From the NCBI GenBank assembly GCA_031277855.1, contig JAITLO010000013.1:1-64000 (forward strand): 64,000 nucleotides of DNA, given 5' to 3'. Below are positions 1 through 8,688 of this stretch, in pieces. The DNA is from Acidovorax sp. (GTDB taxonomy: Bacteria; Pseudomonadota; Gammaproteobacteria; Burkholderiales; Burkholderiaceae_C). The translations under genes and the position numbers were made by a program. How positions within the stretch are numbered: position 1 is the stretch's first letter; every line of letters begins with the position of its first letter. Under the pieces are notes generated by a model. That model had not been told where the DNA came from, made no database searches, and saw only the letters and a program-made list of their open reading frames with translations.

Positions 1-6
1 GGGCGG

Positions 7-138
7 CGCCGCAGAACTCGTTGCGCGGCATGGCCGCTTCACTCGAACAACCGCGGCGAGTCAGATGACGAAGCAGCTGTGTCCTGCGGCACAGCTGCCC
101 GCCCCGGGCTCTGCGCGCCAAGCCATGGGCAGAAGGGG
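7..138 (+). repeat. Structured inverted element, left copy
   Basis: This is a 132-nt unit that matches the reverse complement of 249-380 without gaps. It can be drawn as three stems joined by conserved linkers. The first stem pairs 7-14 with 51-58. The second is GCGGC-ATG-GCCGC at 25-37. The third is an 8-bp stem at 74-97 with loop TCCTGCGG. Conserved single-stranded parts are AACTCG, CTCGAACA and AGTCAG.TGACGAAG. The distal end carries AGAAGGGG at 131-138. Stem bases differ from the other copy while pairing is kept. It could be a structured RNA, a REP/BIME-like element or the end of a mobile element. I cannot name the family. Confidence 0.6.
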
Positions 139-248
139 TGAAATACGGGAACCCAATACCGGCCCTGCATGGGCTGCGCCGTTATCGAACAGTATCTTCA
201 AACCATCAGCACCTATCGTTTCGTCACATTACTGGCGCTGCGGCTATT

Positions 249-380
249 CCCCTTCTATACACGCCTGCGGCGCACAGCACGCAGGGCCGCATGGCTGCCG
301 CAGGACAGCCATGCTTCGTCAACTGACTTGCCGCGGCTGTTCGAGCGGAGCGCTGCAAGCGCAAAGCGAGTTCCGCGGCA
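249..380 (-). repeat. Structured inverted element, right copy
   Basis: Read on the minus strand, this is the second 132-nt copy of the element at 7-138. The outer stem pairs 380-373 with 336-329 (TGCCGCGG with CCGCGGCA). The second stem is GCGCT-TGC-AGCGC at 362-350. The third is CATGGCTG-TCCTGCGG-CAGCCATG at 313-290. AGAAGGGG lies at 256-249. The two copies are separated by 110 nt, so the whole 7-380 region is a large imperfect inverted repeat. Orientation is set by the non-palindromic linkers. Confidence 0.6.
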
Positions 381-408
381 GGCCCTGTGTGCTGTGTGAC
401 GCAGGTTG

Positions 409-503
409 CCCCGGCGCGATAGCGCCGGGGTCGGGGATAGCAGGGGCGCATTCTTGGCCTACCTTGTTGTGCGAGCAACAAGGTCGGTCGCCCGCCGGGG
501 CGA
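409..503. other. Cluster of three perfect hairpins
   Basis: Three perfect stems follow one another. CCCCGGCGC-GATA-GCGCCGGGG is at 409-430, ACCTTGTTG-TGCGAG-CAACAAGGT at 461-484 and TCGCCC-GCCG-GGGCGA at 488-503. None is followed by a good T-run, so they do not look like ordinary intrinsic terminators. They adjoin the inverted structured element and may be part of the same transcript or element. Confidence 0.45.
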
Positions 504-611
504 GTCCCGGCTTCGGAATATCACCTCACAGCAGTGCCTGAGATAACTACCGAATCAGGTCGCATACAGCCAAATCCGTCGCCACATCTGCATCAGCAGC
601 TATCGAATTTA

Positions 612-2051
612 CTAAGTCTGGGCCTCACCCCAGCCACCACCCAGGGCACGTATCAGGCCCACGGTTGCCGTGTACTGTGCGCTGCGTACCTGCAAGGCCT
701 GGCGGCGGTTGCTCAATTCATTGCGGCGAGCGTCCAGGAGCTCCAGCTGGCTGACCAATCCATTGCGATAGCGCACATCCGACAAATGCGTGGCACGTTG
801 GGCCGACTCCACGGCCTGGCCCAGCACCTGGCTTTGGCCGGCCAGCAAACGCAAGCTGCTGAGCTGGTCCTCCACATCCCGGAACGCCCCCAGCACCTGG
901 CCGCGCTGTGCCGCCACGGCGGCTTCCAGCCGTGCTTTGGCGCCCTCTTCCTGGGCCGCACGCTGGCCACCATCGAACAAGGGCAGTGACAGCAGCGCTC
1001 CCAGGCCCCAGGAGCGGGCCGACCATTTGAACAAGTCACCCAGATCGGGCGAGGCATAGCCCCCGTGGCCCGTCAGCGTGATGGCCGGAAACCAGGCCGC
1101 CTGGGCCACGCCCACACGGGCCTGGGCCGCCAACACCGCAGCCTGGGCCGCCGACACATCGGGCCGGCGTGCCAGCACGGTGCCGGGCACACCAGCAGGA
1201 ATCACCGGCAGCGCCACTTCTCCCTCTGTCGGTGCCAATGTGAAGCGGCCCGCCACCTCGCCCACCAGCACGGCCAGCGCATGGGTCAGCGTGACCTCAC
1301 GGCGCTCCAGCACCAGGGCATCGGACGCGGTGGCCGCCACCTCGGTCTGCATGCGCGCCACATCCAACTCGGCCACATCGCCGGCCTGGTAGCGGCGCTG
1401 CGTCAGCCGCAGGCTGTCCTGGTAGGCCACCAGGCTTTGGGCCACCAGCGCGCGCTCGGTCTGCACCGCGCGCAGCTGCAAATAGGTTTGTGCCACATCG
1501 GCCTGCACCACCAACAAAGTGCTTTGCAGCAGTGCGGCCCGGGCCTGGGCATCTTGCCGCGCCGCCTCGCTGCCTTGGGACAGGCGCCCGAACAAATCCA
1601 GCTCATACGACAGGCCCAGGCCTGCCGTGCCCAGCGTGCCTGGTTGCATACCGCCCGCGGTGTCGGCTCCGGCCTGGCGGGCCACGCCGGCCGATGCACC
1701 CAGCTGCGGCATGCGCTGGGCATCGGCCGAGCGCAGCAAGGCACGGGCTTCTGCCAACCGGGCTGCGGCCTGCTGCACCTCGGTGTTGGCCTGCCCGGCG
1801 CGCTCGACCAAATCGCTGAGCACGGGGTCCCCAAACACCCGCCACCAGGCCCCCCGGGGCTGGGCCTCGGCCGGGGCGGCCGTGGTCCAGCGGGCGGTGT
1901 CTTCGGCGCTGCCAAAGCGGGCAGGAAGGTCCACACCGGCATGCGGTGCGGCAGGGGGCAATGCGCTGGCGCAGCCTGCCAGCACCAGCGCGGCGGCCAG
2001 CGGCGTCATCCCACGGGTCCAGCGGGACCATATCGTTACCCAGGTCGTCAT
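612..2051 (-). CDS. RND efflux outer-membrane channel lipoprotein (OprM/NodT family)
   Basis: Outer-membrane factor of a tripartite efflux pump, predicted to form the trimeric channel that receives drugs from the adaptor and pump encoded just upstream. The N-terminus is a lipoprotein signal ending in LVLAGC, followed by the two repeated coiled-coil OEP domains typical of NodT-type channels of about 480 residues. The chosen ATG (2051) has AAAGGA 8 nt upstream. A start at 2075, overlapping the pump stop codon by 8 nt, is also possible and would add eight residues. It is the last gene of the operon and is equivalent in position to opcM/oprC of the Burkholderia CeoAB/BpeEF systems. Confidence 0.9.
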   Translation of the reverse strand: MTTWVTIWSRWTRGMTPLAAALVLAGCASALPPAAPHAGVDLPARFGSAEDTARWTTAAPAEAQPRGAWWRVFGDPVLSDLVERAGQANTEVQQAAARLAEARALLRSADAQRMPQLGASAGVARQAGADTAGGMQPGTLGTAGLGLSYELDLFGRLSQGSEAARQDAQARAALLQSTLLVVQADVAQTYLQLRAVQTERALVAQSLVAYQDSLRLTQRRYQAGDVAELDVARMQTEVAATASDALVLERREVTLTHALAVLVGEVAGRFTLAPTEGEVALPVIPAGVPGTVLARRPDVSAAQAAVLAAQARVGVAQAAWFPAITLTGHGGYASPDLGDLFKWSARSWGLGALLSLPLFDGGQRAAQEEGAKARLEAAVAAQRGQVLGAFRDVEDQLSSLRLLAGQSQVLGQAVESAQRATHLSDVRYRNGLVSQLELLDARRNELSNRRQALQVRSAQYTATVGLIRALGGGWGEAQT

Positions 2052-2067
2052 GGCAGAAATCCTTTGT

Positions 2068-5000
2068 TTATTCATTGCGGCCTCGCGGGGCTGCCAGCAG
2101 CGGGCGAGCCACGGCGCCGGGGCTGTGCGCGGCATCGGTTTCGGTCAGCGGAGCGGTATGGCTGCCGTGCTGCTGCAGCGGCCGGTTGCCGGCCATGCGC
2201 CGCAGCATCACATAGAACACGGGGGTGAGGAACAGGCCAAAGGCCGTCACCCCAATCATTCCGGCGAACACCGCCACGCCCATGGCGCTGCGCATTTCTG
2301 CGCCCGCGCCGCTGGACAGCACCAGGGGCAGCACACCCATGATGAAAGCCATGGAGGTCATCAGAATGGGCCGCAGCCGCAGGCGGCTGGCTTCGATGGC
2401 CGCCTGCACCGGCGTGTGGCCGGCAAACTCCAGCTCGCGGGCAAACTCCACAATCAGAATGGCGTTCTTGGCGGACAGCCCCACCAGCACAATGAGCCCG
2501 ATCTGGGTGAAGACATTGTTGTCCCCTCCGCTGAGCCAGACCCCTGTCATGGCGGCCAAGATGCCCATGGGCACGATGAGAATGATGGCAATCGGCAGCG
2601 TCAAGCTCTCGTACTGCGCGGCCAGCACCAAAAACACCAGCAACAAGGCGATGGGGAAGACCAGCAGCCCTGAGTTGCCGGCCAGGATTTCCTGGTAGGT
2701 CAGCTCCGTCCACTCAAAGCCAATGCCCTGGGGCAGGGTCTCGGCGGCAATGCGCTCGATGGCAGCCTGGGCCTGGCCCGAGGAATAGCCGGGCGCCGGC
2801 CCGCCGTTGATGTCGGCCGACAGAAAACCGTTGTAGCGCATGGCACGCTCGGGCCCAAAGCTGGGAGCGAGTTGCATCAAGGCCGACAGCGGCACCATCT
2901 CGCCCGTGGTCGAGCGCACCTTCAACAGGCCCACATCCTCCGGACGGGCGCGGAAGTTCGCATCCGCCTGCACCCGCACGCTATAGGTACGGCCAAACTG
3001 GTTGAAGTCGTTGGCGTACAGACTGCCCAGGTAGATTTGCAGCGTCTCGAAGATATCGGTCACCGGCACGCCCAACTGGCGCGCCTTGGTGCGGTCGATA
3101 CCGGCAAACAGCTGGGGCACGTTGACCTGCCAGCTGCTGAACATGCCAGCCAGTTCCGGCGTCTGGTAGGCCTTGGCCATAAAGGCCCTGACGGCGTTGT
3201 CCATGGCTTCATAGCCCAGCGAGGCACGGTCTTCGATCTGCAGCTTGAAGCCACCCGTGGTGCCCAGCCCTGCCACCGGTGGCGGCGGGAACATGGCAAT
3301 AAAGGCCTCCTGGATCTCGCCAAAAGCCTGATTCAGTTGGCCCGCCACGGCCGCGCCGCTTTGGTCGGCATTCCGGCGCTCGGCAAAAGGCTTGAGCATG
3401 ACAAACACGATCCCGGAGTTGGAGCTGTTGGTGAAGCCGTTGATGGACAGGCCTGGAAAGGCAATCGCATCCGCCACGTTCGGGTTGTTTTTGACGATCT
3501 CGCCCATGCGGAGAATCACGTTTTCCGTGCGGTCCAGCGTGGCACCGTCTGGCAGTTGGGCAAAGCCCACCAGGTACTGCTTGTCCTGTGCCGGCACAAA
3601 GCCGCCGGGCACGATTTTGAACAGTCCCCAGGTCACGCCCACCAGCACCAGATACATCGCCAGCATCAGGCTCTTGCGGCCAATCACACTGCGAACGCCG
3701 CCGCTATAGGCCTCGGCGCCCCGGTGAAAGAGACGGTTGAAGCGGCGAAAAAAGCCGCCCAGCACCTTGTCCATGCCGCGCGTGAGTGCGTCCTTGGGCT
3801 CGTGGTGGCCCTTGAGCAGCAGAGCCGACAAGGCCGGTGACAGCGTCAGCGAGTTGATGGCCGAGATCACCGTGGAGATGGCAATCGTCACCGCAAACTG
3901 CTTGTAGAACTGGCCGGTCAGGCCGCTGATGAAAGCCAGAGGCACAAACACTGCCACCAGCACCAGGGCGATGGCAATGATGGGGCCGGACACCTCTTGC
4001 ATGGCGCGATAGGTGGCCTCGCGCGGCGTCAGCCCCGCTTCGATATTGCGCTCCACGTTCTCGACCACCACGATGGCGTCGTCCACCACAATGCCAATCG
4101 CCAGCACCAGGCCGAACAGGCTCAGGGCATTGATGGAAAAGCCCAGCAGGTGCAGCACGGCAAACGTGCCCACCACCGACACCGGCACGGCCAGCAACGG
4201 AATGATGGAGGCGCGCCAGGTCTGCAAGAACAGAATCACCACCACCACCACCAGCGCAATAGCCTCCAGCAGCGTGTGCACCACCGAGTCTATGGAGGCG
4301 CGCACAAACTGCGTGGGGTCATAGGCAATGCGGTATTCCACCCCCTCGGGCATGTTTTTTTGCAGCGCTTCCATGGTGGAGCGCACCTGGGCCGAGATTT
4401 CCAGCGCATTCGAGCCCGGTGCCTGGAACACGCCCATGCCCACGGCCGCATCGTTGTTGAGCAAAGAGCGCAGCGAATAATCGGCAGCCCCCAGCTCCAG
4501 CCTGGCGATATCGCGCAGGCGCGTCACGGCGCCGTCCGCATTGGTCTTGACGATGATGTCGCCAAACTCTTCCGTACTGCCCAAGCGCCCCTGGGCATTG
4601 ATGGTCAGCTGCGTGTCCACGCCGGGCAGGCCGGGGGAGGCCCCCACCACACCGGCTGCAGCCTGCACGTTCTGCCCCCGGATGGCGGCCACCACATCGC
4701 TGGCCGACAAGCCGCGCTGCGCGACTTTCTGCGGGTCCAGCCAGGCCCGCATGGCGTAGTCACCGCCACCAAAAATCTGCACCTGGCCCACGCCCTGAAT
4801 GCGTGCCAGATGGTCTTTGACATTGAGCACGGCGTAGTTGCGCAGATAGTCGATGTCATAGCGCCCATTGGGCGAGGTCATATGCACCACCATGGTGATG
4901 TCGGGCGAGCTTTTGACCGTGGTCACCCCCAGGCGGCGCACCTCTTCCGGCAGGCGCGGCTCGGCCTGTGACACCCGGTTTTGCACCAGCTGCTGGGCCT

Positions 5001-5310
5001 TGTCCGGATCGGTGCCCAGCTTGAAGGTCACGGTCAGCGTCATCACCCCATCGGTGGTGGCCTGGCTGCCCATGTAGAGCATGTTTTCCACACCGTTGAT
5101 GGACTCCTCCAGCGGCGTGGCCACGGTCTCGGCAATCACCTTGGGGCTGGCACCGGGGTAGGTGGCGCGCACCACCACCGAGGGCGGCGCAACTTCGGGG
5201 TATTCCGAGATCGGCAGCGCCCGCATGGAAATCAGGCCGGCCAGAAAAATCAGCAGCGACAGCACACCGGCAAAAATGGGCCTGTCAATAAAAAATCGGG
5301 AAAGATTCAT
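2068..5310 (-). CDS. RND multidrug efflux pump, inner-membrane subunit (MexF/CeoB-like)
   Basis: Proton-driven drug exporter of the HAE1 family, 1080 residues, the usual length. It begins MNLSRFFIDRPIFAGVL, the standard start of this family. The transmembrane proton relay is intact: the Asp pair in GIVVDDAIVVVENV near residue 410 and the Lys in GLSAKNAILIVEF of the second half. Large periplasmic porter and docking loops follow TM1 and TM7. The start at 5310 has AAGG about 8 nt upstream and lies 19 nt after the adaptor stop. Gene order with an LlpE-like hydrolase and a divergent LysR gene points to the CeoB/BpeF branch. The substrates cannot be read from sequence; chloramphenicol, trimethoprim and quinolones are typical of that branch. 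Confidence 0.93.
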   Translation of the reverse strand: MNLSRFFIDRPIFAGVLSLLIFLAGLISMRALPISEYPEVAPPSVVVRATYPGASPKVIAETVATPLEESINGVENMLYMGSQATTDGVMTLTVTFKLGTDPDKAQQLVQNRVSQAEPRLPEEVRRLGVTTVKSSPDITMVVHMTSPNGRYDIDYLRNYAVLNVKDHLARIQGVGQVQIFGGGDYAMRAWLDPQKVAQRGLSASDVVAAIRGQNVQAAAGVVGASPGLPGVDTQLTINAQGRLGSTEEFGDIIVKTNADGAVTRLRDIARLELGAADYSLRSLLNNDAAVGMGVFQAPGSNALEISAQVRSTMEALQKNMPEGVEYRIAYDPTQFVRASIDSVVHTLLEAIALVVVVVILFLQTWRASIIPLLAVPVSVVGTFAVLHLLGFSINALSLFGLVLAIGIVVDDAIVVVENVERNIEAGLTPREATYRAMQEVSGPIIAIALVLVAVFVPLAFISGLTGQFYKQFAVTIAISTVISAINSLTLSPALSALLLKGHHEPKDALTRGMDKVLGGFFRRFNRLFHRGAEAYSGGVRSVIGRKSLMLAMYLVLVGVTWGLFKIVPGGFVPAQDKQYLVGFAQLPDGATLDRTENVILRMGEIVKNNPNVADAIAFPGLSINGFTNSSNSGIVFVMLKPFAERRNADQSGAAVAGQLNQAFGEIQEAFIAMFPPPPVAGLGTTGGFKLQIEDRASLGYEAMDNAVRAFMAKAYQTPELAGMFSSWQVNVPQLFAGIDRTKARQLGVPVTDIFETLQIYLGSLYANDFNQFGRTYSVRVQADANFRARPEDVGLLKVRSTTGEMVPLSALMQLAPSFGPERAMRYNGFLSADINGGPAPGYSSGQAQAAIERIAAETLPQGIGFEWTELTYQEILAGNSGLLVFPIALLLVFLVLAAQYESLTLPIAIILIVPMGILAAMTGVWLSGGDNNVFTQIGLIVLVGLSAKNAILIVEFARELEFAGHTPVQAAIEASRLRLRPILMTSMAFIMGVLPLVLSSGAGAEMRSAMGVAVFAGMIGVTAFGLFLTPVFYVMLRRMAGNRPLQQHGSHTAPLTETDAAHSPGAVARPLLAAPRGRNE

Positions 5311-5329
5311 AGGAATGGCCTTTGGCCTT

Positions 5330-6556
5330 TCAGACTGCAGGGCGTGCCGAGGCACTCACTGCGGACAACTCGGTCTTGGTATCCATGGGCACTTCCTGCG
5401 GCGCGACCAGGGCGCCGGGGCGTACACGCTGCAGGCCGTTCACGACAATGCGCTCACCGGCCTTGAGTCCGGAGGTGACGATGCGCAAGCCATCCACCGG
5501 GGCGCCCAGTTGCACCTCGCGCCACTCCAGCTGGTTGCCTTGGCCCAGCACCATCACGAACTTCTTGCTCTGGTCCGTACCCACGGCGCGTTCATTGATC
5601 AACACGGCCTCGGTGGTGCGCACCTGGCCCATGCGAATACGGGCGAACTGGCCGGGCATCAACACACCGTCGGCGTTGTCGAACACGGCGCGCACCCGCA
5701 CCGTGCCGCTCCTGGCATCGACCTGGTTGTCTATGAGCTGCAAATGGCCGGTGTAAGGCGTGCTCCCGGCCGTGCCCGTGCCCATTTGCACCGCAATGCT
5801 GCCCATGGCCGTGAGGGGTTTGTGGTCTGCGCGCAGGTCTTGCTGTGCGCGGGCCACAATCTGCTCGTCGGTGTCAAAGCTGGCATAGATAGGGCTGACC
5901 GACACCAGCGTGGTCAGCACCGGCGCGCCCGCGCCGGCGGCCACCAGATTGCCCACAGTCACTTCCACCCTGCCCACCCGGCCCGCAATCGGCGCGCGCA
6001 CCTGGGTGTATCCCAGGTTCAGCCTGGCGGTCTGCAATGCGGCCTGGGCGGCACGCAGATTGGCGTCGGCCTCGCGCTGGGCATTCACGCGCTCGTCATG
6101 CTCGCGCTGGGCAATGGCTTTTTCCTCCAGCAAACGCGCGGCACGCTCCGCCTCGCTGCGGGTATAGGACATGCGGGCCTTGGCGGCTACCACCTGGGCT
6201 TCCGCACGGTCCACTTCCGCCGCAAAGGGGGCTGGGTCTACGGTGAACAGCAGATCGCCCTGTTTGACCAGGGCCCCTTCGCGAAAGTGCACGGCCTGCA
6301 CGGCCCCCGCCACGCGCGGGCGGATATCCACGCGCTGCACGGCTTCGAGTCGGCCCGAGAACTCGTCCCACAAAGCCACATCCTGCTGCAGCACCGCTGC
6401 AACCGACACGGGAATGGCGGCCGGTGCGGCCGCGGGCGCCTGGGCATGCGAGCGCTGCAGGCCGACAAAGCTGCCGCCCGCCGCAACCGCGACCACCGCA
6501 GCACCTGCGGCCGTCCACCAGCGGCGCTGGGGTGTAGAGAAAAATAGCTTGTTCAT
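5330..6556 (-). CDS. RND efflux periplasmic adaptor (membrane fusion protein, MexE/CeoA-like)
   Basis: Adaptor that links the inner-membrane pump to the outer-membrane channel. It is 408 residues, with an N-terminal membrane anchor or signal (residues 10-30, alanine- and valine-rich). A biotinyl-lipoyl segment follows (RVDIRPRVAGAVQAVHFREG), then a long alpha-hairpin rich in Ala, Glu and Arg, a second lipoyl half (LGYTQVRAPIAGRVG) and beta-barrel and membrane-proximal domains. The ATG at 6556 has AAGGA about 7 nt upstream. It is followed after 19 nt by the pump gene, so co-translation is likely. Confidence 0.9.
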   Translation of the reverse strand: MNKLFFSTPQRRWWTAAGAAVVAVAAGGSFVGLQRSHAQAPAAAPAAIPVSVAAVLQQDVALWDEFSGRLEAVQRVDIRPRVAGAVQAVHFREGALVKQGDLLFTVDPAPFAAEVDRAEAQVVAAKARMSYTRSEAERAARLLEEKAIAQREHDERVNAQREADANLRAAQAALQTARLNLGYTQVRAPIAGRVGRVEVTVGNLVAAGAGAPVLTTLVSVSPIYASFDTDEQIVARAQQDLRADHKPLTAMGSIAVQMGTGTAGSTPYTGHLQLIDNQVDARSGTVRVRAVFDNADGVLMPGQFARIRMGQVRTTEAVLINERAVGTDQSKKFVMVLGQGNQLEWREVQLGAPVDGLRIVTSGLKAGERIVVNGLQRVRPGALVAPQEVPMDTKTELSAVSASARPAV

Positions 6557-6740
6557 GGTGATTCCTTGAGGTCTTTCCAACAATCCAATCCACAGCGTCC
6601 AGCCCAGGCACAGCTTTCCCTCTGGCGCCCCGCGCCAGAAAGCAGACATGACAAGGAAAGCCTGGCGCTAGGGACAGCGCAGGCTGGTGCTATGTAAAGA
6701 GAGAACGGCTGCTGCGCTGCGAGGCGCTAGCTCCGCTGCA

Positions 6741-7583
6741 TCACGGTGATGCCGGACATCGTGTGGCCGTAAAAAACTGCTGCAGCTGGGCTTGCACCTC
6801 GGCGGCACAAGGGCAATGCCCCCTGCCTGGTTGCAGCAAGGCATCGGGCCATTGCTGCACCTTGGCGAAAACATGCTGGCGCACCAAAAGGCCTGCGCCC
6901 TCCAGCCGCGCGGCATACGCCAGGGCTTCATCGCGCATGGGGTCGTCACTGCCCACCAGCACCAGCGTGGGCGGCAGGCCCTTCAGGCGCTGGGCCGCAG
7001 CGGGCACGGCATAAGGGTGTTCGGCATCATGGGCACAGCCCAGAAACCGGCGCCAGCCCTCGGCCCATTTGCAGACCGTCTCGGTGCCCGTTGCCGCGCG
7101 CAGCGACGGCGTGCCCACGCAAGGGTCCAGCATGGGTGACAGCAGAATCTGCCCTGCCAGAGGCGGATGGGACTGGTCCCGCGCCATCTGGCACAGCCCT
7201 GCGGCCAGATTGCCACCGGCCTCTTCTCCTGCCACATAGACCAAGGCCCGCGGCCCCGCCAGGCGGGTGCGGTGCTTGAAGGCCCACTGCAGCACGCCAT
7301 AGCCGATTTCCAGCGGATACGGAAACGGGTGCGCAGGCGACAGCGGATAGGCCACCGACACCACACGGGCACCGGCCTCTTGCAGCAGACCGGCCACGGT
7401 GCAGCCGTTGTCCAGATCGCCGGACACAAACGCACCGCCATGGAAATGCACCACCAAGGGCCGCAACTCCCCTGCTGGCTTGCTGCCATACAGGCGCACG
7501 GCCACGTTGCGCCCTTGTGCCACCTCAATGGTGGTGTCGCAAGGGTCTGACAACGACGGTGATGAAGGTGGAGTGGGGGGCAT
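6741..7583 (-). CDS. LlpE-like alpha/beta hydrolase with altered nucleophile
   Basis: A 280-residue protein of the HSL-type (acetyl-hydrolase) alpha/beta hydrolase family. The oxyanion-hole motif HGGAF is at residues 48-52. The nucleophile elbow, normally GDSAGG, reads GEEAGG here, so residue 121 is Glu rather than Ser. Candidate acid (SDDPMRDE) and histidine (RQHVF) positions remain. In Burkholderia the operons llpE-ceoAB-opcM and llpE-bpeEF-oprC start with a lipase-like gene of unknown role in efflux, and this gene has the same place. The 184-bp gap to the adaptor gene shows no strong terminator. A TTG 15 nt upstream could extend the frame, but the ATG is preferred. Either a dead hydrolase or a family variant is possible. 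Confidence 0.8.
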   Translation of the reverse strand: MPPTPPSSPSLSDPCDTTIEVAQGRNVAVRLYGSKPAGELRPLVVHFHGGAFVSGDLDNGCTVAGLLQEAGARVVSVAYPLSPAHPFPYPLEIGYGVLQWAFKHRTRLAGPRALVYVAGEEAGGNLAAGLCQMARDQSHPPLAGQILLSPMLDPCVGTPSLRAATGTETVCKWAEGWRRFLGCAHDAEHPYAVPAAAQRLKGLPPTLVLVGSDDPMRDEALAYAARLEGAGLLVRQHVFAKVQQWPDALLQPGRGHCPCAAEVQAQLQQFFTATRCPASP

Positions 7584-7662
7584 GGCAGGGCCGGACAAAA
7601 TGGGTTGCTAGCTAATGTAGTGAAGCCGTGCATCCGGATAAACCCAGAAATCACCACCGCTC

Positions 7663-7681
7663 TGTTTCCCATAACGAAACA
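7663..7681. promoter_or_regulatory. LysR-type operator in the efflux divergent promoter
   Basis: A perfect dyad TGTTTC-N7-GAAACA contains the T-N11-A core expected of LysR-type regulator sites. It lies 48 nt before the GTG start of the LysR gene and about 80 nt before the divergent hydrolase start. That is where an activator and autoregulator of the llpE-efflux operon would bind. Confidence 0.6.
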
Positions 7682-7728
7682 ATGGCGCCTTTGCAGCGTG
7701 TGAGAATTTGGCCGAAGGAGGAAACACC

Positions 7729-8658
7729 GTGGACCAGATTCAGGCCATGCGCATATTCGTGCGTGTCGTGGAAGCAGGCACATTCACGCGCGCAGCAGAT
7801 TCGCTGCAGCTGCCCAAAGCCACCGTCACCAAGCATGTGCAGGCGCTGGAAGCCAGGCTGCGGGTGAAGCTGCTCAACCGCACCACGCGCCGGGTCACGG
7901 TCACGCCCGATGGCGCAGCCTATTACGACCGCACGGTGCGGCTGCTGGCAGATTTCGACGATATCGAGGCCTGCATGGGCCAGGCCGGCAACCGCCCGCG
8001 CGGACGGTTGCGCGTGGATGTGGGCACCTCGGTGGCCCAGTTGCTCATCATTCCCCATCTGGCCGACTTTCAGGCCCGCTATCCCGATATCCAGATCGAT
8101 CTAGGGGTCAGCGACCGCACGGTCGATCTGATCAGCGACAACGTGGACTGCGTGATCCGTGGCGGCGAGCTGAGCGACCAGTCTCTGGTCGCCCGGCGCA
8201 TAGGCAATGTGGAATTCATCACCGTGGCCGCGCCCAGCTATCTGGAGCGGCACGGTACGCCCCAGCACCCCCAGGCGCTGGAAAACGGCCACCAAAGCGT
8301 GATCTATTTCTCCCCCCTGTCCACTCGCCGCTACCCGCTGGAGTTTCACCAGGCCGGGCAGATGTTCGAGATTTCCGGACCAACGCAGCTAGCGGTCAAT
8401 GAGTCCAATGCCTATATGAACGCCGTGCTCCATGGACTGGGCGTTGGACAGATCTCCACCTTCCAGGCCCAGCCGCATATAGAGCAGGGCCGCTTGGTGC
8501 CCATTTTGACGGACTGGTCGCACCCACTGGTGCCGGTGTATGTGGTCTACCCACCCAACCGCCACCTGAGCGCCAGGGCGCGCGCCTTTGTGGACTGGGC
8601 GGCCGAGCTGTTTGCCGGCCACCCGCTGCTGCAGACCCAGCGCCCCCACGCTGCGTAG
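7729..8658 (+). CDS. LysR-family regulator of the efflux operon (CeoR/BpeT-like)
   Basis: A 309-residue LysR-type transcriptional regulator. The winged helix-turn-helix is at the N-terminus (VEAGTFTRAADSLQLPKATV, residues 14-33), followed by the linker helix and a periplasmic-binding-protein-like effector domain. The start is GTG at 7729, chosen because AAGGAGG sits 8 nt upstream and the protein then begins MDQIQAMRIF as in relatives. It is divergent from the hydrolase-efflux operon with a 145-bp intergenic region holding a T-N11-A dyad. By position it is the likely ligand-responsive activator of the pump. The inducer is unknown; salicylate-type compounds act on CeoR. Confidence 0.88.
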   Translation: MDQIQAMRIFVRVVEAGTFTRAADSLQLPKATVTKHVQALEARLRVKLLNRTTRRVTVTPDGAAYYDRTVRLLADFDDIEACMGQAGNRPRGRLRVDVGTSVAQLLIIPHLADFQARYPDIQIDLGVSDRTVDLISDNVDCVIRGGELSDQSLVARRIGNVEFITVAAPSYLERHGTPQHPQALENGHQSVIYFSPLSTRRYPLEFHQAGQMFEISGPTQLAVNESNAYMNAVLHGLGVGQISTFQAQPHIEQGRLVPILTDWSHPLVPVYVVYPPNRHLSARARAFVDWAAELFAGHPLLQTQRPHAA

Positions 8659-8688
8659 ATCTGCGCAGAGCCCACTTAGAACACCTTC

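Larger units (their letters stand above)
1..611. other. Non-coding, structure-rich left end
   Basis: I see no credible gene in this stretch. Open frames here are short, overlap in several phases, lack ribosome-binding sites and resemble no family. The stretch instead holds two inverted copies of a structured element (7-138 and 249-380) and perfect hairpins at 409-430, 461-484 and 488-503. Positions 504-611 lead into the 3' end of the efflux channel gene, and nothing clear is visible there. The window begins inside or just outside this region, so a gene to the left could own part of it. Confidence 0.6.

Noticed and set aside
409..430. Intrinsic terminator
   Set aside because: The stem is strong but there is no T-run on either strand.
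488..515. tRNA T-arm-like stem (GCCGGG..GAGTCCCGGC)
   Set aside because: No cloverleaf, anticodon arm or CCA-proximal acceptor pairing could be built around it.
1..541. Overlapping short open frames at the left end
   Set aside because: They overlap in many phases, lack ribosome-binding sites and family resemblance, and coincide with conserved RNA-like stems.
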